From NCBI GenBank assembly GCA_025267735.1, contig CM046294.1:31899222-31963221 (forward strand): a stretch of 64,000 bases of DNA, in the 5' to 3' direction. A program made the position numbers and the translations under genes. Under the pieces are notes generated by a model. It did not search any database. It saw only the letters and a program-made list of their open reading frames with translations, and was not told the DNA's origin. Below, in pieces: positions 24,588 through 36,550 of the stretch. Each line of letters starts with the position of its first letter. Position 1 is the stretch's first letter. Source of the DNA: Mactra quadrangularis. Lineage: Eukaryota > Mollusca > Bivalvia > Venerida > Mactridae.

Positions 24588-24731
24588 TTATCTTAGTATT
24601 CGTGCAACAAAAAACATAAGTAACATAAATATAACAAGTATAAATATCACTGGAGCTACCACACCAAACACAGATAAAGCAATGTTATATGTTTCTGACG
24701 AAGCAGTCACAGCTTCTGTAGTAACGTTCAT
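24588..24731 (-). CDS. Stalk plus transmembrane terminal exon or micro-protein, copy C
   Basis: Same 47-codon frame as copies A and B. Against A there are four nucleotide differences: three synonymous (Tyr, Arg, Ile codons) and one conservative replacement (Val to Ile) in the hydrophobic helix. The sequence directly upstream of the CTGTAG word has one extra G compared with A and B. That shifts any upstream frame, so translation through from further upstream without splicing is not conserved. This favours either initiation at the ATG or splicing at the acceptor. Confidence 0.5.
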   Translation of the reverse strand: MNVTTEAVTASSETYNIALSVFGVVAPVIFILVIFMLLMFFVARILR

Positions 24732-25009
24732 ACTACAGGTGTACGTGTTTGGGCACACCCCATATACATTAAGTTAAGTAAGTAAATGTCATTAACATCT
24801 AAATGACTTATTGAAATCAAGCTCCACATACAATAGATCGCATAAGTTTCATGATAGGTATACATAAGACATACGTAATTCCAGGTTATGCACATACCGC
24901 GGTAAATCCTACATAGGTATACACCATGCTTCACAATTTTTATACATTCAGTTTCACAACCTGTATTCATAAAGTCAAGTTCTTAAATTTAGTCTTTAAA
25001 TTTTACAGA

Positions 25010-25600
25010 AATCTTTATAAGGAATTGTTATCAATTTGTGTACATTAAATAAAGTATCACAATTTGTATACATTTAGTAAAGTATCACAATTTGTATACA
25101 TTTAGTAAAGTATCACAATTTGTATACATTAAGTACAGTTTCACAATTTTGTACATTAGTAAAGTTTCACAATTTGTATACATTAAGTAAAGTTTCACAA
25201 TTTGTGTACATTAAATTAAGTTTCACAAATTTTGTACATTACTAAAGTTTCACAATTTGTATACATTAAGTAAAGTTTCACAATTGGTCTACATTAGGTA
25301 AAGTTTTACAATTTGTATACATTAGGTTAAGTTTCATAATTTGTGTACATTAGGTTAAGTTTCACAATTTGTATACATTAAAAAATGTTTCACAATTTGT
25401 ATACATTGAATAATGTTTCACAATTTGTATACATTAAGTAAAGTTTCACAATTGGTCTACATTAGGTAAAGTTTCACAATTTGTATACATTTAATAAAGT
25501 TCACAATTTGTATACACTGATTTTAGTTCCACAAATTTGTATATTTAGGTAAGTTGAGCACTTTGTATAAATTAGCTTAAGTTTCACAATATGTGTACAA
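25010..25600. repeat. Expanded 28-bp AT-rich minisatellite, unit C
   Basis: About 20 copies of tttcacaatttgtatacatt plus aagtaaag, cleaner and more numerous than in A or B. Some neighbours are nearly identical (for example the run from 25,040 to 25,140 and the repeated attggtctacattaggta variant), pointing to recent amplification. Confidence 0.9.
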
Positions 25601-26526
25601 TTGCGTTTTACATAAGGCTCTGAAAATTAATCTCTTTTTAGATATAAAATCGATCACATGTTTGTGGAAACCATTTTTTAAATGATTTAATCTAAGTAAA
25701 GTAAAATACTGTATTAGTTATTATTTTTGTAATTATCTTTTATCATCCAAACTAGTATTTAGTTATATACGAATTCCATAATGGCAAAACTAACTGAGGA
25801 AATTCTTGTTGATAATTCGTGGATGATTTTTTTCCTGATCCTAATACAATAGGGAATAAGATATGTTCTTCAATAAAACTCATAATGAACTTCTCTAGAC
25901 AGTAACATATGTTTTCATAGCATCTTTCAACTCAGCCAATATTTCTAAATGTGAAATAAATCACAATAATCTATTTTGTAAGTAGTCATATCCAAGCGCC
26001 TAGTTCACACTGAACACACAGATCAACATTAGAATATCAACCAATTATCGGCGTTTCTTTTCATTAAATTCTGAACAACAAATGTTCCACATTAAAACGT
26101 CTCATAAAGATGTTCATCTTCCCATGTGTGTCAGAAAGTTGACTTATAACAATAATTCATGATTCCATATAGAGCGTTAAGGTGAATAAACTCAGACACA
26201 TTCTAACAAGAAAAATAGTTCAATTGCTTCTTTTAGTTTAATAAACTCCATAAATCACATCAAAATTGGTTAAAATTTCTTCAATATAAGGTTATTATCT
26301 TCTTTTGAAATCTCTTGTAGTAATATTTATTGAAATCTAAATCAATTTTAACACTAATCGCGTGCTCTGATATTTTCAGATGCATAAATAATCAGTAAAT
26401 CATTATACCGACACTTTATGGGTCACAGTTAATTCCATTCCATTATGTTATAATTTAACTAAAATAAACAAGATATTTCTAACATATATATTTTCTCACA
26501 CTGTAATTGAGAATGATCACAAAACA

Positions 26527-26584
26527 CTATAAAATATATAGTTTCTCTCGAGCCATTTTTTTATTATATCTTCGACGTGACGTA
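26527..26584 (-). promoter_or_regulatory. Conserved TATA-like and CRE-like pair, unit C
   Basis: TATA-like box at 26,527-26,541 identical to A and B, CRE-like tgacgta (plus orientation) at 26,578-26,584. The flanking sequence is more diverged than the two words. Confidence 0.25.
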
Positions 26585-26780
26585 GTTGTATCGGCATGTT
26601 CCTACCATATAACTCCACTTGTAAATGAGTATTACATCCCACTTATAAATGTATCCAACTTGTTCCAGTAAACCCTTTGGTAAGTCAAGTGCTGTATTTC
26701 TCTAAACACTGAAGGATTCAGTTCATATTTTAAGATTACGTTGAATTTGATGAAACTTTTCATAAATCATTTTCATAAAC

Positions 26781-26817
26781 AAGTGCGTGTAGAATTTCAC
26801 TACGTCTACACGCACTT
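26781..26817. repeat. Perfect 13-bp hairpin unique to unit C
   Basis: aagtgcgtgtaga (26,781-26,793) pairs perfectly with tctacacgcactt (26,805-26,817) across an 11-nt loop. At the matching place A and B have only a weak quasi-palindrome (aagtgttaaattt ... ggctacatccactt). Confidence 0.9.
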
Positions 26818-28259
26818 ATATACATATATATGAAATGAAAATGACGGTGTATTTGACGGTGTATTTTGTCGATTAAGTTCCAAGAATGAGAGTTCCTAGG
26901 TGACGGTGTCTTCTACAACTGTAGAAGAATTTGTTTACGTTTTGATAACGTGTCTGTATTTACTGTATTTATTAGTAGAAGAAACTTTCATTTTTATTTG
27001 AAATTCTAATTTAAATGATAAGAAAATCTCATTAAAACTTTATTCCTGAAACTCCAAACAGAAAATTTACCGTAGAAATAATGTGTCTATCAGTCTGTTG
27101 AAGACCATTGTTTAAAAATTATCATATGACAAATAAATCCTTCCTCCAGTTCACTTTATAACACACAAATGTTTTAATCATTCAATTTCTTGCTATATAA
27201 AACCATTGTCTTCTGTCTGAAAAGTCCACTTTTATACATATTGACAAAACTGTCCACATCTGCCTAAACACGTTTATTTATTCAATATCGGTTGTCCAAC
27301 TTCATGATCTAAGCTATAAAAGAAACACCATTGGTGTCTATTTCGCCATTAAAATCATTGCGCAACAACTGTACTTGAAAAAATAGTCCCAAGAAAAAAA
27401 TCTGCAGTTAAATCTAATATTACCAATTTTTATAAGTTCCATAATCCAAATGTCATTTTATTCAAGTTACTGTTAGAACGCTCAGCTAATCAGTATCGAG
27501 TGAGAGAAGTAAATAATCAATACAGGCGATACAAAAACATACGAAGCCGCCACCACGCTAATTTCGATCGGCTAAGTTTTATTTATGACATTAACGCCGC
27601 GTTTGTCTAAAATCAAGATTTATTGTCGCTCTAAATTGAACATTATTGAAAAGATTCACATGTAGCGTTTCTTTTTTGAATTGTTGATATTGTTTTCAAA
27701 TTTAGAAACATTCACCGAAGGTGTGCTTGAGTTTAAAAGTGTTTACAGACTCATCTGCGTTGTAAGATTTATTGATATGACACCTACGAAGGAGTGGGGC
27801 TGCACTGCTACAAACAGGCATGGGTCTAGATTGTTTCGGATGGGAGCGGCGCAACCAACGCATTTTCATAGTAAATGCGATCACCGAAAATGCAGTTTTA
27901 AATGTTGCATTGGCATTGTTTGGAAGTAATGTTTAATGATTTCCTGAAGGAAGGAATAATCATGATTATTCACTTACTGTTGTTCATGCCCAAATAAACA
28001 TACAGGCATACATGTATCTTCTGGAGTTTTGTAACTTCTCTGCGATTTCCTGGTAGTTTAGATCATGTTTTGAAGGTAGCATTTTTGTCCCTAATGTTAT
28101 AAAATATTGAGAAATCTTTATGGTAATTTTTACCAACTTTAATTTGACAAAATCGACCTATAATCTTATTGAATATATTTGAATACGGATCGCATAAAAC
28201 TATGAATATTCAATGACAGTGCTAAATACATCAGAATAACTCAAAGACTGTTTTCTGAC

Positions 28260-28730
28260 GTGCAAATACATTAACCATGAAGCTATTGCCTACTATTTAG
28301 AATAAACGATCAACTGTCATTAACATTTATGCACCAGTCCTACGGGGATATTCGGATGGTAAATCTTTGTGAATACACTATTCCTTGTGTATTATCCGTT
28401 ATAACAACATCTAGAGTTTCGGCTACACTTGACACGAGACATATCCCCTACAGTAACCCGGCAATACGAAGAAACAGGTATGTAAAACATCACTCCTTTT
28501 CATAGATATCCCCCGCACTGCCCCCGGGGAGGGATGCATGTTACATTGATCGATGCGTAACCATCGATTGATATGACAACAACAATTGTTTATATTTTTG
28601 TACTTGTTTATAAAGAGAACTTTAATTTCTACGTATCTTAATGATGTTCTGTTCTGGTGTAATTGTAAAGGTAATCAGAAGCTATCGTCTTTCAAAAGAC
28701 GAGTTAGCGATAAATTCATGGCTTTTAATA
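28260..28730. other. Spacer between the left and right arrays
   Basis: This stretch matches neither array. A GC-richer patch at 28,415-28,480 could be read as a small plus-strand exon. An acceptor-like ...catctag precedes about 63 nt that are open in one frame, and a donor-like cag-gtatgt follows (about 28,481). Another GC-rich word, cccccggggaggg, lies near 28,524. Nothing supports transcription, and no protein family is recognised. Confidence 0.2.
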
Positions 28731-31074
28731 AAGTTCCACGTTTTTTATAAGAATATACCATGTACGTTTTCATCGTCCATTAGAACCTCTATATCATGGC
28801 ATTACTTTAATCATACTCTATAATATAAATAATCAATAGTCTTTCTTATTCATGTCAGAACCAGATTATTATCAGTGAGGTATCAACTCGAGTTGTTTTA
28901 AAATATGTTTCGGACGATAAGATTTTAATAATTAATCATTTTTAACGTTTTGCTTTATTTTGCGAGGTTCGGAAACCCCTGACCTCTATATCCCACACTG
29001 TATTGGCTATGTATATTTCTATCTTTTATGACATTGCAGTCATTGTATTTATCTAAGTAAATTGATTCTCCAATATGGATGTCATTATGACCAATGTCTA
29101 TGGGTCAATTGATCCAGTAATGTGATTTATTGCTACTCTGTTAAGTATCATTCTCTTTATTGACCTTCCATTATTCATAAAGCTAGGTACTAAAAGCTGT
29201 CGTATTACAAAAATCTTACAATAAAAATAATCGTAAGTCTATTACATGAATTAGTTAAAGATGATACAAAACATTTGTTTATACTCAATTATTTAAGCTC
29301 GATTGTGAAACAAATTCTTGCAACTTAAACTTTTAACCTCTAGTCAACATCCTGGTCCCACAATACTGAACACTAAGATAAAGAATGTTTTCAACCACAA
29401 GTAATGCGGAACTGGCTATACTTCTTTGTATTGATCAGAATGATTTTCGTTTTGTAGAGTATTTTGTAATTGACTTGGGATAAGTGTAATGGTAGTTAAA
29501 ACGTCTGAAATGATACCAATCTAGAAAAGGCGAATTATCGCGAAACAGAAATTAAAAATTATAATGTTTCTTTACCGCAAGGATCTACATACGCTATTAA
29601 TTTCAATACATCTGAAGGACATATTGAATATAACCAAAATAAATTTTCGAGGTATAAGTCATTTTGGCATCACTATAAATGTGGTCATTAATCAACTAAA
29701 TTTCCTTAAACAAATATTAAATATTTATATAACATGAATAGAAAAATAAGCGTGTAAACAATATAATAGTGTTACATTAGTAATGTAAGAGATAAGATAT
29801 AGAAACCAATGATGATGGTATGTTCAGTCAAATAAAAAAGTCAGACTCAAATCGAAAAACATCGGAAGTTTCCGTGAGTTTCGAAAAAAATATTTTAAAT
29901 CTTAATGCCGAGGTGACCCGATTAAAAATTCTTGGTTCATTAATACCAATATTGATAAAATAAAATATGTATTTCAATCAATGTTTGTCTCTGGGAGTTC
30001 TAAACACGGAGGACATAATCTCTTCGGAAAGTCGACTAAGCATTCGAAGCGTATCGGCATTTTTCGTAAGCCGGAAAATGTGCCCGAAAAGTTTAAAATA
30101 GTGACATGAAAAATGGTTAGAATATTTCAAAACAGCTTGTTGTTAAGTTATCTTGACGATTTCCTTCACTTAAATTGTTCAACAAGAATGATTAAATCCT
30201 TCAAAACTCCTAGGAAAGTTTTTTTTGTAAAACAACATTAAAAGGTTTCCTGTGGAGATAATAGGATCTTTCAGTTAACAAAACATTACAACAAGAAATA
30301 AAACGTGACATAAAAGACAATAGTTATAAAACAATTTTTACAAAGAATTCAATTAACTAATTGGTAAAACTTGCTGGCAGATTCTTGCCAAATAACACAA
30401 TTATAAAGATTTCTTATGTCTCAAATAGACCGACAGCTGAAAGTTCTAACTGTTAATCTACTTCTATGTTTTTTTATTTTATTTTAATTACATACGTGTA
30501 AATCAATCTAAATTGAATTGTGATTGTCCTTTGAAAACGCAGCTTACATTATACAGAAGCCGACATATTATTGCCATAAACAAACAATTTTTTATTCATT
30601 TACTTGTTCTTGCTATCGAGATTTACCTCACTCTCTGTAGGGAAAACCTCCTTTTCCTTCTCATTTACTATTTCCAATAGGTCGTCTAATTCTCTCTCTC
30701 CAGAGCATTCACCGGAACTCCAAAGTACCAATCTCATTAGGGAACAATTTCAAATGGGGAACCAATCTTCATGTAACCGTCATATTTTCCAAACAAAATT
30801 AAATGTTAAAAACGCTACATTTTCAATAGAGAAAAATCCCACTAATGATTCTAAAGCAATTTTGTGATTAAGTTTCGATCGTAAAAATCTTTTTCAGCCT
30901 ATAAAATATCAACTTAATAGACTGCAAATTACTGTACAAGTTCACAAGCATCACTTAATGTTTTAAAGCACGCGTGTGATCTAGTGTTACTAGACACTTT
31001 CTCCTTATAATATCACACTGAGCATTTGTTTATATTATATATACATTTTGTTCGCTATATACAATAGTTACTTA

Positions 31075-31313
31075 GCCGCGGCTGTGGCGTAGTGGTTAGC
31101 ATGTCTGACTTCGAATCCGGAGGTCGCGGGTTCGAAACCCGATCGCGGCAGGTCATACCCTATACATGAGTTGTCGGCCTCGTGGTAGGGTTAGTTTGTA
31201 CTGGTGATAGATAAATGTCCAGGAAACCTAAAGTAGGAAGAGCGGGCCGTCGTGTATATGACCTATATATGTGTTGAATGCGTCGTTAAAAAGAAAAAAC
31301 AAAACAAAACAAA
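31075..31313 (+). mobile_element. tRNA-Arg-like SINE with 14-bp target duplication
   Basis: The head folds as a tRNA. Acceptor strands gccgcg and cgcggc pair, the D arm reads ggcgtagtggttagcat, the T arm is cgggt-tcgaa-acccg, and the anticodon loop cttcgaa gives UCG (Arg). A body and an A-rich tail (aaacaaaacaaaac) follow. The insertion is flanked by perfect 14-bp copies of acaatagttactta (31,061-31,074 and 31,314-31,327). D3 (near 44,588) and D4 (near 57,080) show the empty site. It is a retroposed SINE and not a working tRNA gene, although the pol III boxes look intact. Confidence 0.9.
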
Positions 31314-32609
31314 ACAATAGTTACTTAAATGTAGTTATTTATACGGTCGGTATACATAAATGAGCAGTGTATTTAGATGGGTGCTGAACACAAGTAGTCC
31401 TCGTACGCCTAGGATCGGCGAAAACAATAAGGTGTTAGTGCAGATGGTGACAGAACACGATAGTTCATAAATGTACAATCAATTGTAAAAGGAAATTGTC
31501 TATGACTGTATGCTTAATATTTATTATAAATATGGTTTTGATTTATATTCCATGTAAGAATCGACAAGAATTCTGGCTTTGACAGACGTTCACAGAATAT
31601 CATTGATACGTTCTTTTCTTAAATACCATAAAGCATACTAATAAAAACACAGCCAATTTGTCAATAATGTGTTTAGCCTTAGATGTTTAGCGGAGAGATT
31701 GCAACTATAGTCTTCTCACCCTGAAAGTTGAACTGGAGCGATAAGAAATAGTTCAATTGACATTATTAACCAAATTTTTAAGTTGTGTAAACTTTCATTC
31801 AAAATCAAAAGCTATCAAAGCTAGAACAGTTGAGGCAGTACAAAAATCACTTTAAAGCTGAAATATATAAATATGTCATAACTTGTGGAAAATAACGCTG
31901 GCTGGTCGCCATATTGTTTACATCACGTGACCATATATTTTCTTGTACGCAGTGTGTTAAGATAGTGGTGGGGATGAATATTATGGTTTTAGTTGGTCTG
32001 GTGGAGGTTGAGATTTCATCAATTTAGGTGTTGTTTCTGAGGCCAATGATGTTTGGATTCATCAAATTTGGTCTCCATTTTTGTAACGTGGTCGCTTTTT
32101 ACTGCACCTAGGTCAAGTTAACTCTATCAGTTTATTGACATCAATAATATAGTTAAAAGAAACCGTGTAAGAATCGCTAAGCATTCAATAAATAGCGTAT
32201 TTCAATACATTAAGTAATTGGAACATGTTCTCTGGGTTCAGAAAAATAATTTACACAAACACAAGTAATTGTGGGTTTTTTTGTACAACTTAATTTATAA
32301 CTGATGAACGCCTAAGACGGGTGATTGGCAGGTTTAAAGTTTTTCTTCTCATGTTTGTTCAACTAGTTTCAGTAGCAGCTGAAATCTTTTGAACTGAAGA
32401 AACAGTTTCTGTAATTGATCATTGTTTTAATCAAACCTAACACGTTCAATAAAAAACTTTCATGAAAGCTCTTTGAACAGAGCATTAATTTTATATCTGG
32501 AGTATATTCGCTATTTTGCGATGTATGCCATTCATACCACGTCCGACATTTGCTGTTGTTTAAAACCAAGTTGGATTGTCGTTTCATTTATCAAGACATG
32601 CGATTCTTA

Positions 32610-32895
32610 TGTCAATTAAAAGTTCGCTTCAATTATCTTTTTTCCCGATTCAGATGGTATAGACGATACTTTTTTAGTTCTTGTCCAGGGTTCATCAGTT
32701 TCAACCTATTCCTGTATTTTTTCTGATGACAGATCGTGTTTTGTTAAAAGTTCATATTCTGAACTCCAATACATTTTTTCCAGCCGAATAGGAATTATTT
32801 GTACCGAATGCTTAATTATGTTGCCTGTATGACGCACTATATTGCATGTAATCCTTTTAAGTTGATATTGATACTTGATGCATCTATAACAATGG
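32610..32895 (-). pseudogene. Relic open frame, copy D1
   Basis: Minus-strand translation gives VRHTGNIIKHSVQIIPIRLE followed by WSSEYELLTKHDLSSEKI, clearly the same product as the D2 and D3 frames. It is broken by an in-frame TAG after QE and by a frame change where D2 and D3 read GLHAINLV. Family not recognised. Confidence 0.4.
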
Positions 32896-33092
32896 AGGTA
32901 ATTAGTTTTTTGGTTGTTTTTTCATTTGGCTTTTTATAACAAATATTTGGAATTACAAATTTCATCTGGATTAAACTGTCATTTATCATTATCCTAGCTA
33001 GCCATTCAGTCTCATTTAGACAATAGTTGGATTTTTGTCTGCATTTGTGTTAAGGTTCTATTAGTGTGATCCAAAAAATATAAGCCTAATAG

Positions 33093-33397
33093 GTTTTTGT
33101 TTTGTTTTTGTTTGGTTTAACGCCGTAGCAACACAATGTATAGGTCATATGACGGCGGCCCGTCAACCTACTCACTCCTCCTGGAAAAGCTAAATCTGTT
33201 AACCAACTTCTAAGCGCATACTTTTGTCAGTGACTGACAACTGCCCTACATAATTAAAATCATTAATAGAAGGGAGAATGGTCGTAGAAATAACTTCATG
33301 ACCAGGCTCTACGAAAGTATGCCCCGCCCAGGTATCGAACCCACGATCCCTCGTTCAGCAAACTTGCCTGCTACCAACTGAGCTAGCTGGGCGTCTT
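33093..33397 (-). mobile_element. tRNA-derived SINE, antisense, in D1
   Basis: On the minus strand the head reads gcccagctagctcagttgg and gggttcgatacc, a tRNA A box and B box. The body contains agttgtcagtcactgac and the tail ends tgtgttgctacggcg plus an A-rich stretch. It is a closer relative of the SINE at 57,573-57,876. D2 and D3 have the uninterrupted sequence (cctgataggtagtttagg and ccttataggtagtttagg). Flanks gcctaatagg and gccttatgtag may be a worn target duplication. Confidence 0.85.
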
Positions 33398-33479
33398 GCC
33401 TTATGTAGTATAGGGTGACCAAATTGAAAGTGTTATATTTTACATGTATTTACATAGTAAACATATTAACAACTTGATT

Positions 33480-34010
33480 TCCCCGATAGAACTTTATATC
33501 CAAATCTTGATATCCCAAATGCAAAATTGATATCGAAATTAAAACTTAATTTCCAATTCAGAAATCAATATCCAATATGAAATTTGATATCACCAAGCAA
33601 CATGATTTTCCATGTAAAAATATATTTCCCATGTAGAACTCATTATCTCATATGGAACTTGATTCCCCAAATGGAAATTTAAGGTCAATTTGAATCTTGA
33701 AATCCCAATAGAACTTTATTTCCTATATAGAAATTTATATCGCATAAAGAATTTTATATTATGGAACTCAATTTCTTATGTGGGACATTGTACCCAAAAA
33801 GTGATTTGGAATCACATATTTTACAAGGCATCTTATATCGAACTTGATCTCTTGATACCCAATAAGGACATGAAGCTTGATATTCATTATTGAACTTAAT
33901 ATTAAATGTAAAACTTAATGTTTCATATGGCAATAGATACCCAATAGGGAACTTGATATCCAAAATATAACTTAATATCGCATATGAAGCTTGATCCTTC
34001 AAGTACAAAA
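33480..34010. repeat. Degenerate repeat of about 20 bp, unit D1
   Basis: Dozens of imperfect words of the type aacttgatatccaatatgga follow one another with variable spacing. Equivalent arrays are at 40,590-41,085, 46,240-46,735 and 59,525-59,935. Open frames across it on either strand are artefacts of the repeat. Confidence 0.85.
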
Positions 34011-36335
34011 AAAACTTATTTTCTAACTTTGTAATTCACTTGATGGCATCTGTGATATTTCTCTTCACTCAAATTTAAAGACGTTTGTTGTCTGCATAAA
34101 CTATTTTATGAATCCATTAAGTGTAAGATTCTATAAAATGACTAAACTGCTGGCTGTAGTAATCAATTAGTACGAGCGTGGGCATAAATAGGTATCAAGA
34201 ATTGTTATAGATATTATATTATCTATATAAAGTTTATGCTATATAAGAACACCGTTCATTTCTAACCTCATCAGACTGATTTATTGTTAGATAATTGTCT
34301 TCTGGGCGATATATGACCTTGAATGACTTCTTCACTATTCCTTTTATACATTGTAGTTAAGGCTAAAATGTAATCAATGTCCGTATTGAAAAAATGGTCC
34401 CAATTGTGAGTCAGTAGATTGAAACCCAAGTATTTCTTGTTGTAGCCAGATTAAATAGATCTCCAAATATTCACCCCTGTCCTTTTTTTAAACTGTTTTG
34501 AACCATTCATATTTTATTTTTTCAACTTTAATGCCTTCTATTAGTAATATTTTTGGTTGATGCGCCAAAGTGTAAGTCCCACTAGAGGTTTGTCTGAATA
34601 GAAGATAAATAGATAACCTCAACCTAATATACATGCTCAGGAAAACTTAAGATTGTCGTACTATTTAAAGCATTGAAATTCATTAGTCGTTCTGCTCCTT
34701 AAGACATATTTTATTTGCCCTTGTGAAAAAATGGAATCGTCCTGAACAGTTATTCCCATTAAAGAAGTGTTCGTATATCATATTAGCTAGCTGTTGTAGA
34801 GAGAAAGCACTGTATATTCATTTTGATGTGCACGTACTTAGCAGACTAAATTTGTAAGTAGACACTCTGGACGAATGATAACATTTTTATTGTTTGCCTG
34901 AGGATTTTTTATTCTTATTAGGCTTGTCATTTCGATCATTTCAGATAATTAAGTATATAAGAAGGTAATGTAAGAAAGTTCATAACATACCAGACGTTAG
35001 TGTAGTAAACACTGAAAGAATCATGGTAAAGAAATTATGTTCAATAAAGACATCATTGATTATTTCATCATTTCAATTTTCATGTACACTTTATTGACCG
35101 ACCACCTCCCGGCACAATCACTTCTCAAAATTATCACTTCAAGTCAAGGCTCTTTATTTACATAACACAGGTCCATTATCAAATACTGTAAGGATTTACT
35201 TTCCGTTCCAAGGAGAAACGCCTCATATTCTTGTTTGTGGCGCTCCTGTTATATATAAATACATGTACAATGTAACTTTTTTGACAACCAACCTGCCAGT
35301 ACAATCACCTACCTTTTAGTTCCGTTAAGCCAATGTTCTTTATTTACATGAACACGGGTCCGTGCTCTAGTATTAAAAGGATTCACATGCATTTCTTAAT
35401 CAATTACCATTTAAATCAACATCTCCCTCTCTTAAATAGTCTTAATTAAATGCTTCATTTTTGGCAATTGTAAAAATCATGTTCTATACATCAGGACATG
35501 ACTTTGTCTATTAAAATGATTTATTGCCATTCAAGTAATTTTGATACTTAATATTGTTCCTTCACTTTGTCTGTCTACAATTGAAAGACAATAGTCGCGC
35601 ATTCCTGGTCAACTGCAACAATGTGTTTCTGGGGGAAAAACTACAGCAGGTTTGCGCCGTTATAGTTTGTAGTGGTCTCGTAGAATTTGGCTTAGAGACC
35701 AAGAGATAAGTGGGAATTGTAAGAGAATTGTTTAATATATATAGATTTGTCTTGCAGGACGATTGCAAGAGATGCCACGTTTGATTTCAACTAAATGTTT
35801 TTTGCTAATTTTCGTAGTGGACTCGAAAGTAATTAATCTAAGTTGTAAGAATTTGTTACCAATTGAGCTAGAATAATTTAGTAAAAACTTAACTTAATTT
35901 TTACAATAGATGTACAATTTGTATTTGCAGTTCCTGCATTTCACACTTGTTGAAGTGTCTAACCAGAGATTTTACTTGACCACAATGTACTCCAGACAAT
36001 TTTTTACCAAAACACAATAAGCAAAATAACAACATAGAGTCTTACTGGCATATGATCATAGTTGAAGTACAAGAATTTTCAGCATAAATGTAAATGTTGT
36101 GAATACCATTGTATATGTTTGGTAAGACTGTGAGTTTAATTTTTTCCCTGATTGAAAATTTTCTGTTCCAAGACGGAATAATGGCAACAACTTCAAATCT
36201 CTACGTCCTGCAACAAGAATGTTATATTAGAATTAACATTACGCCTAAGGTAAACATAAAAAAGCTGTTGTAGTGCAGAGAATTAGGATAGCAGAGGTAT
36301 AATACGGTACTTATATCCCCTTGCCTACAAGCTAG

Positions 36336-36550
36336 CTGTTATGGAGACGTGGTAGAGTTTCTGCTTACGACTCGAGAGATCGTGGGTTCGAATCTCAGTT
36401 CGGACCATAGATTTTGATCGTGACATTTGTTTTGTAGAAGGCCGCACTGTGGAGGTTGTAAAATATTTGATAATAACAATATAAGCTGCTTCCGTATGCA
36501 CGTTCTGCACTTTATCCAGTGACTCAAGTTGTTGTAATTTATTCCTGGTC
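36336..36550 (+). mobile_element. Old tRNA-like SINE remnant, D1
   Basis: The head reads gttatggagacgtggtagag and the B-box region gatcgtgggttcgaatctc, then cagttcggacca. The acceptor stem no longer pairs. The minus-strand translation RTEIRTHDLSSRKQKLYH is the kind of spurious peptide tRNA-headed SINEs produce. The same insertion is present in D3 (51,917-52,130) with the same flanks, so it predates the duplication. Confidence 0.65.

Larger units (their letters stand above)
19255..28260. repeat. Tandem unit C of the left array
   Basis: Starts at gtgaactttgtttcgatacatctga, matching B 11,416, and keeps landmark order to a block at 28,020-28,260 that matches B 18,060-18,250. It is longer than B because both of its minisatellites are expanded. 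Relative to A and B it lacks the stretch equivalent to A 4,920-5,345 and has different sequence at 23,240-23,990. Stretches between landmarks (22,100-23,040, 25,620-26,500, 26,830-27,500) show no gene. Confidence 0.85.

Noticed and set aside
31075..31150. Functional tRNA-Arg gene
   Set aside because: It folds like a tRNA but continues into a SINE body with an A-rich tail and is flanked by a 14-bp target duplication.
36098..36275. Plus-strand frame of about 56 codons shared with 51,683-51,865
   Set aside because: The frame is shared by D1 and D3, but replacements outnumber silent changes by about 13 to 2, and it is missing from D2 and D4. Shared ancestry is enough to explain it.
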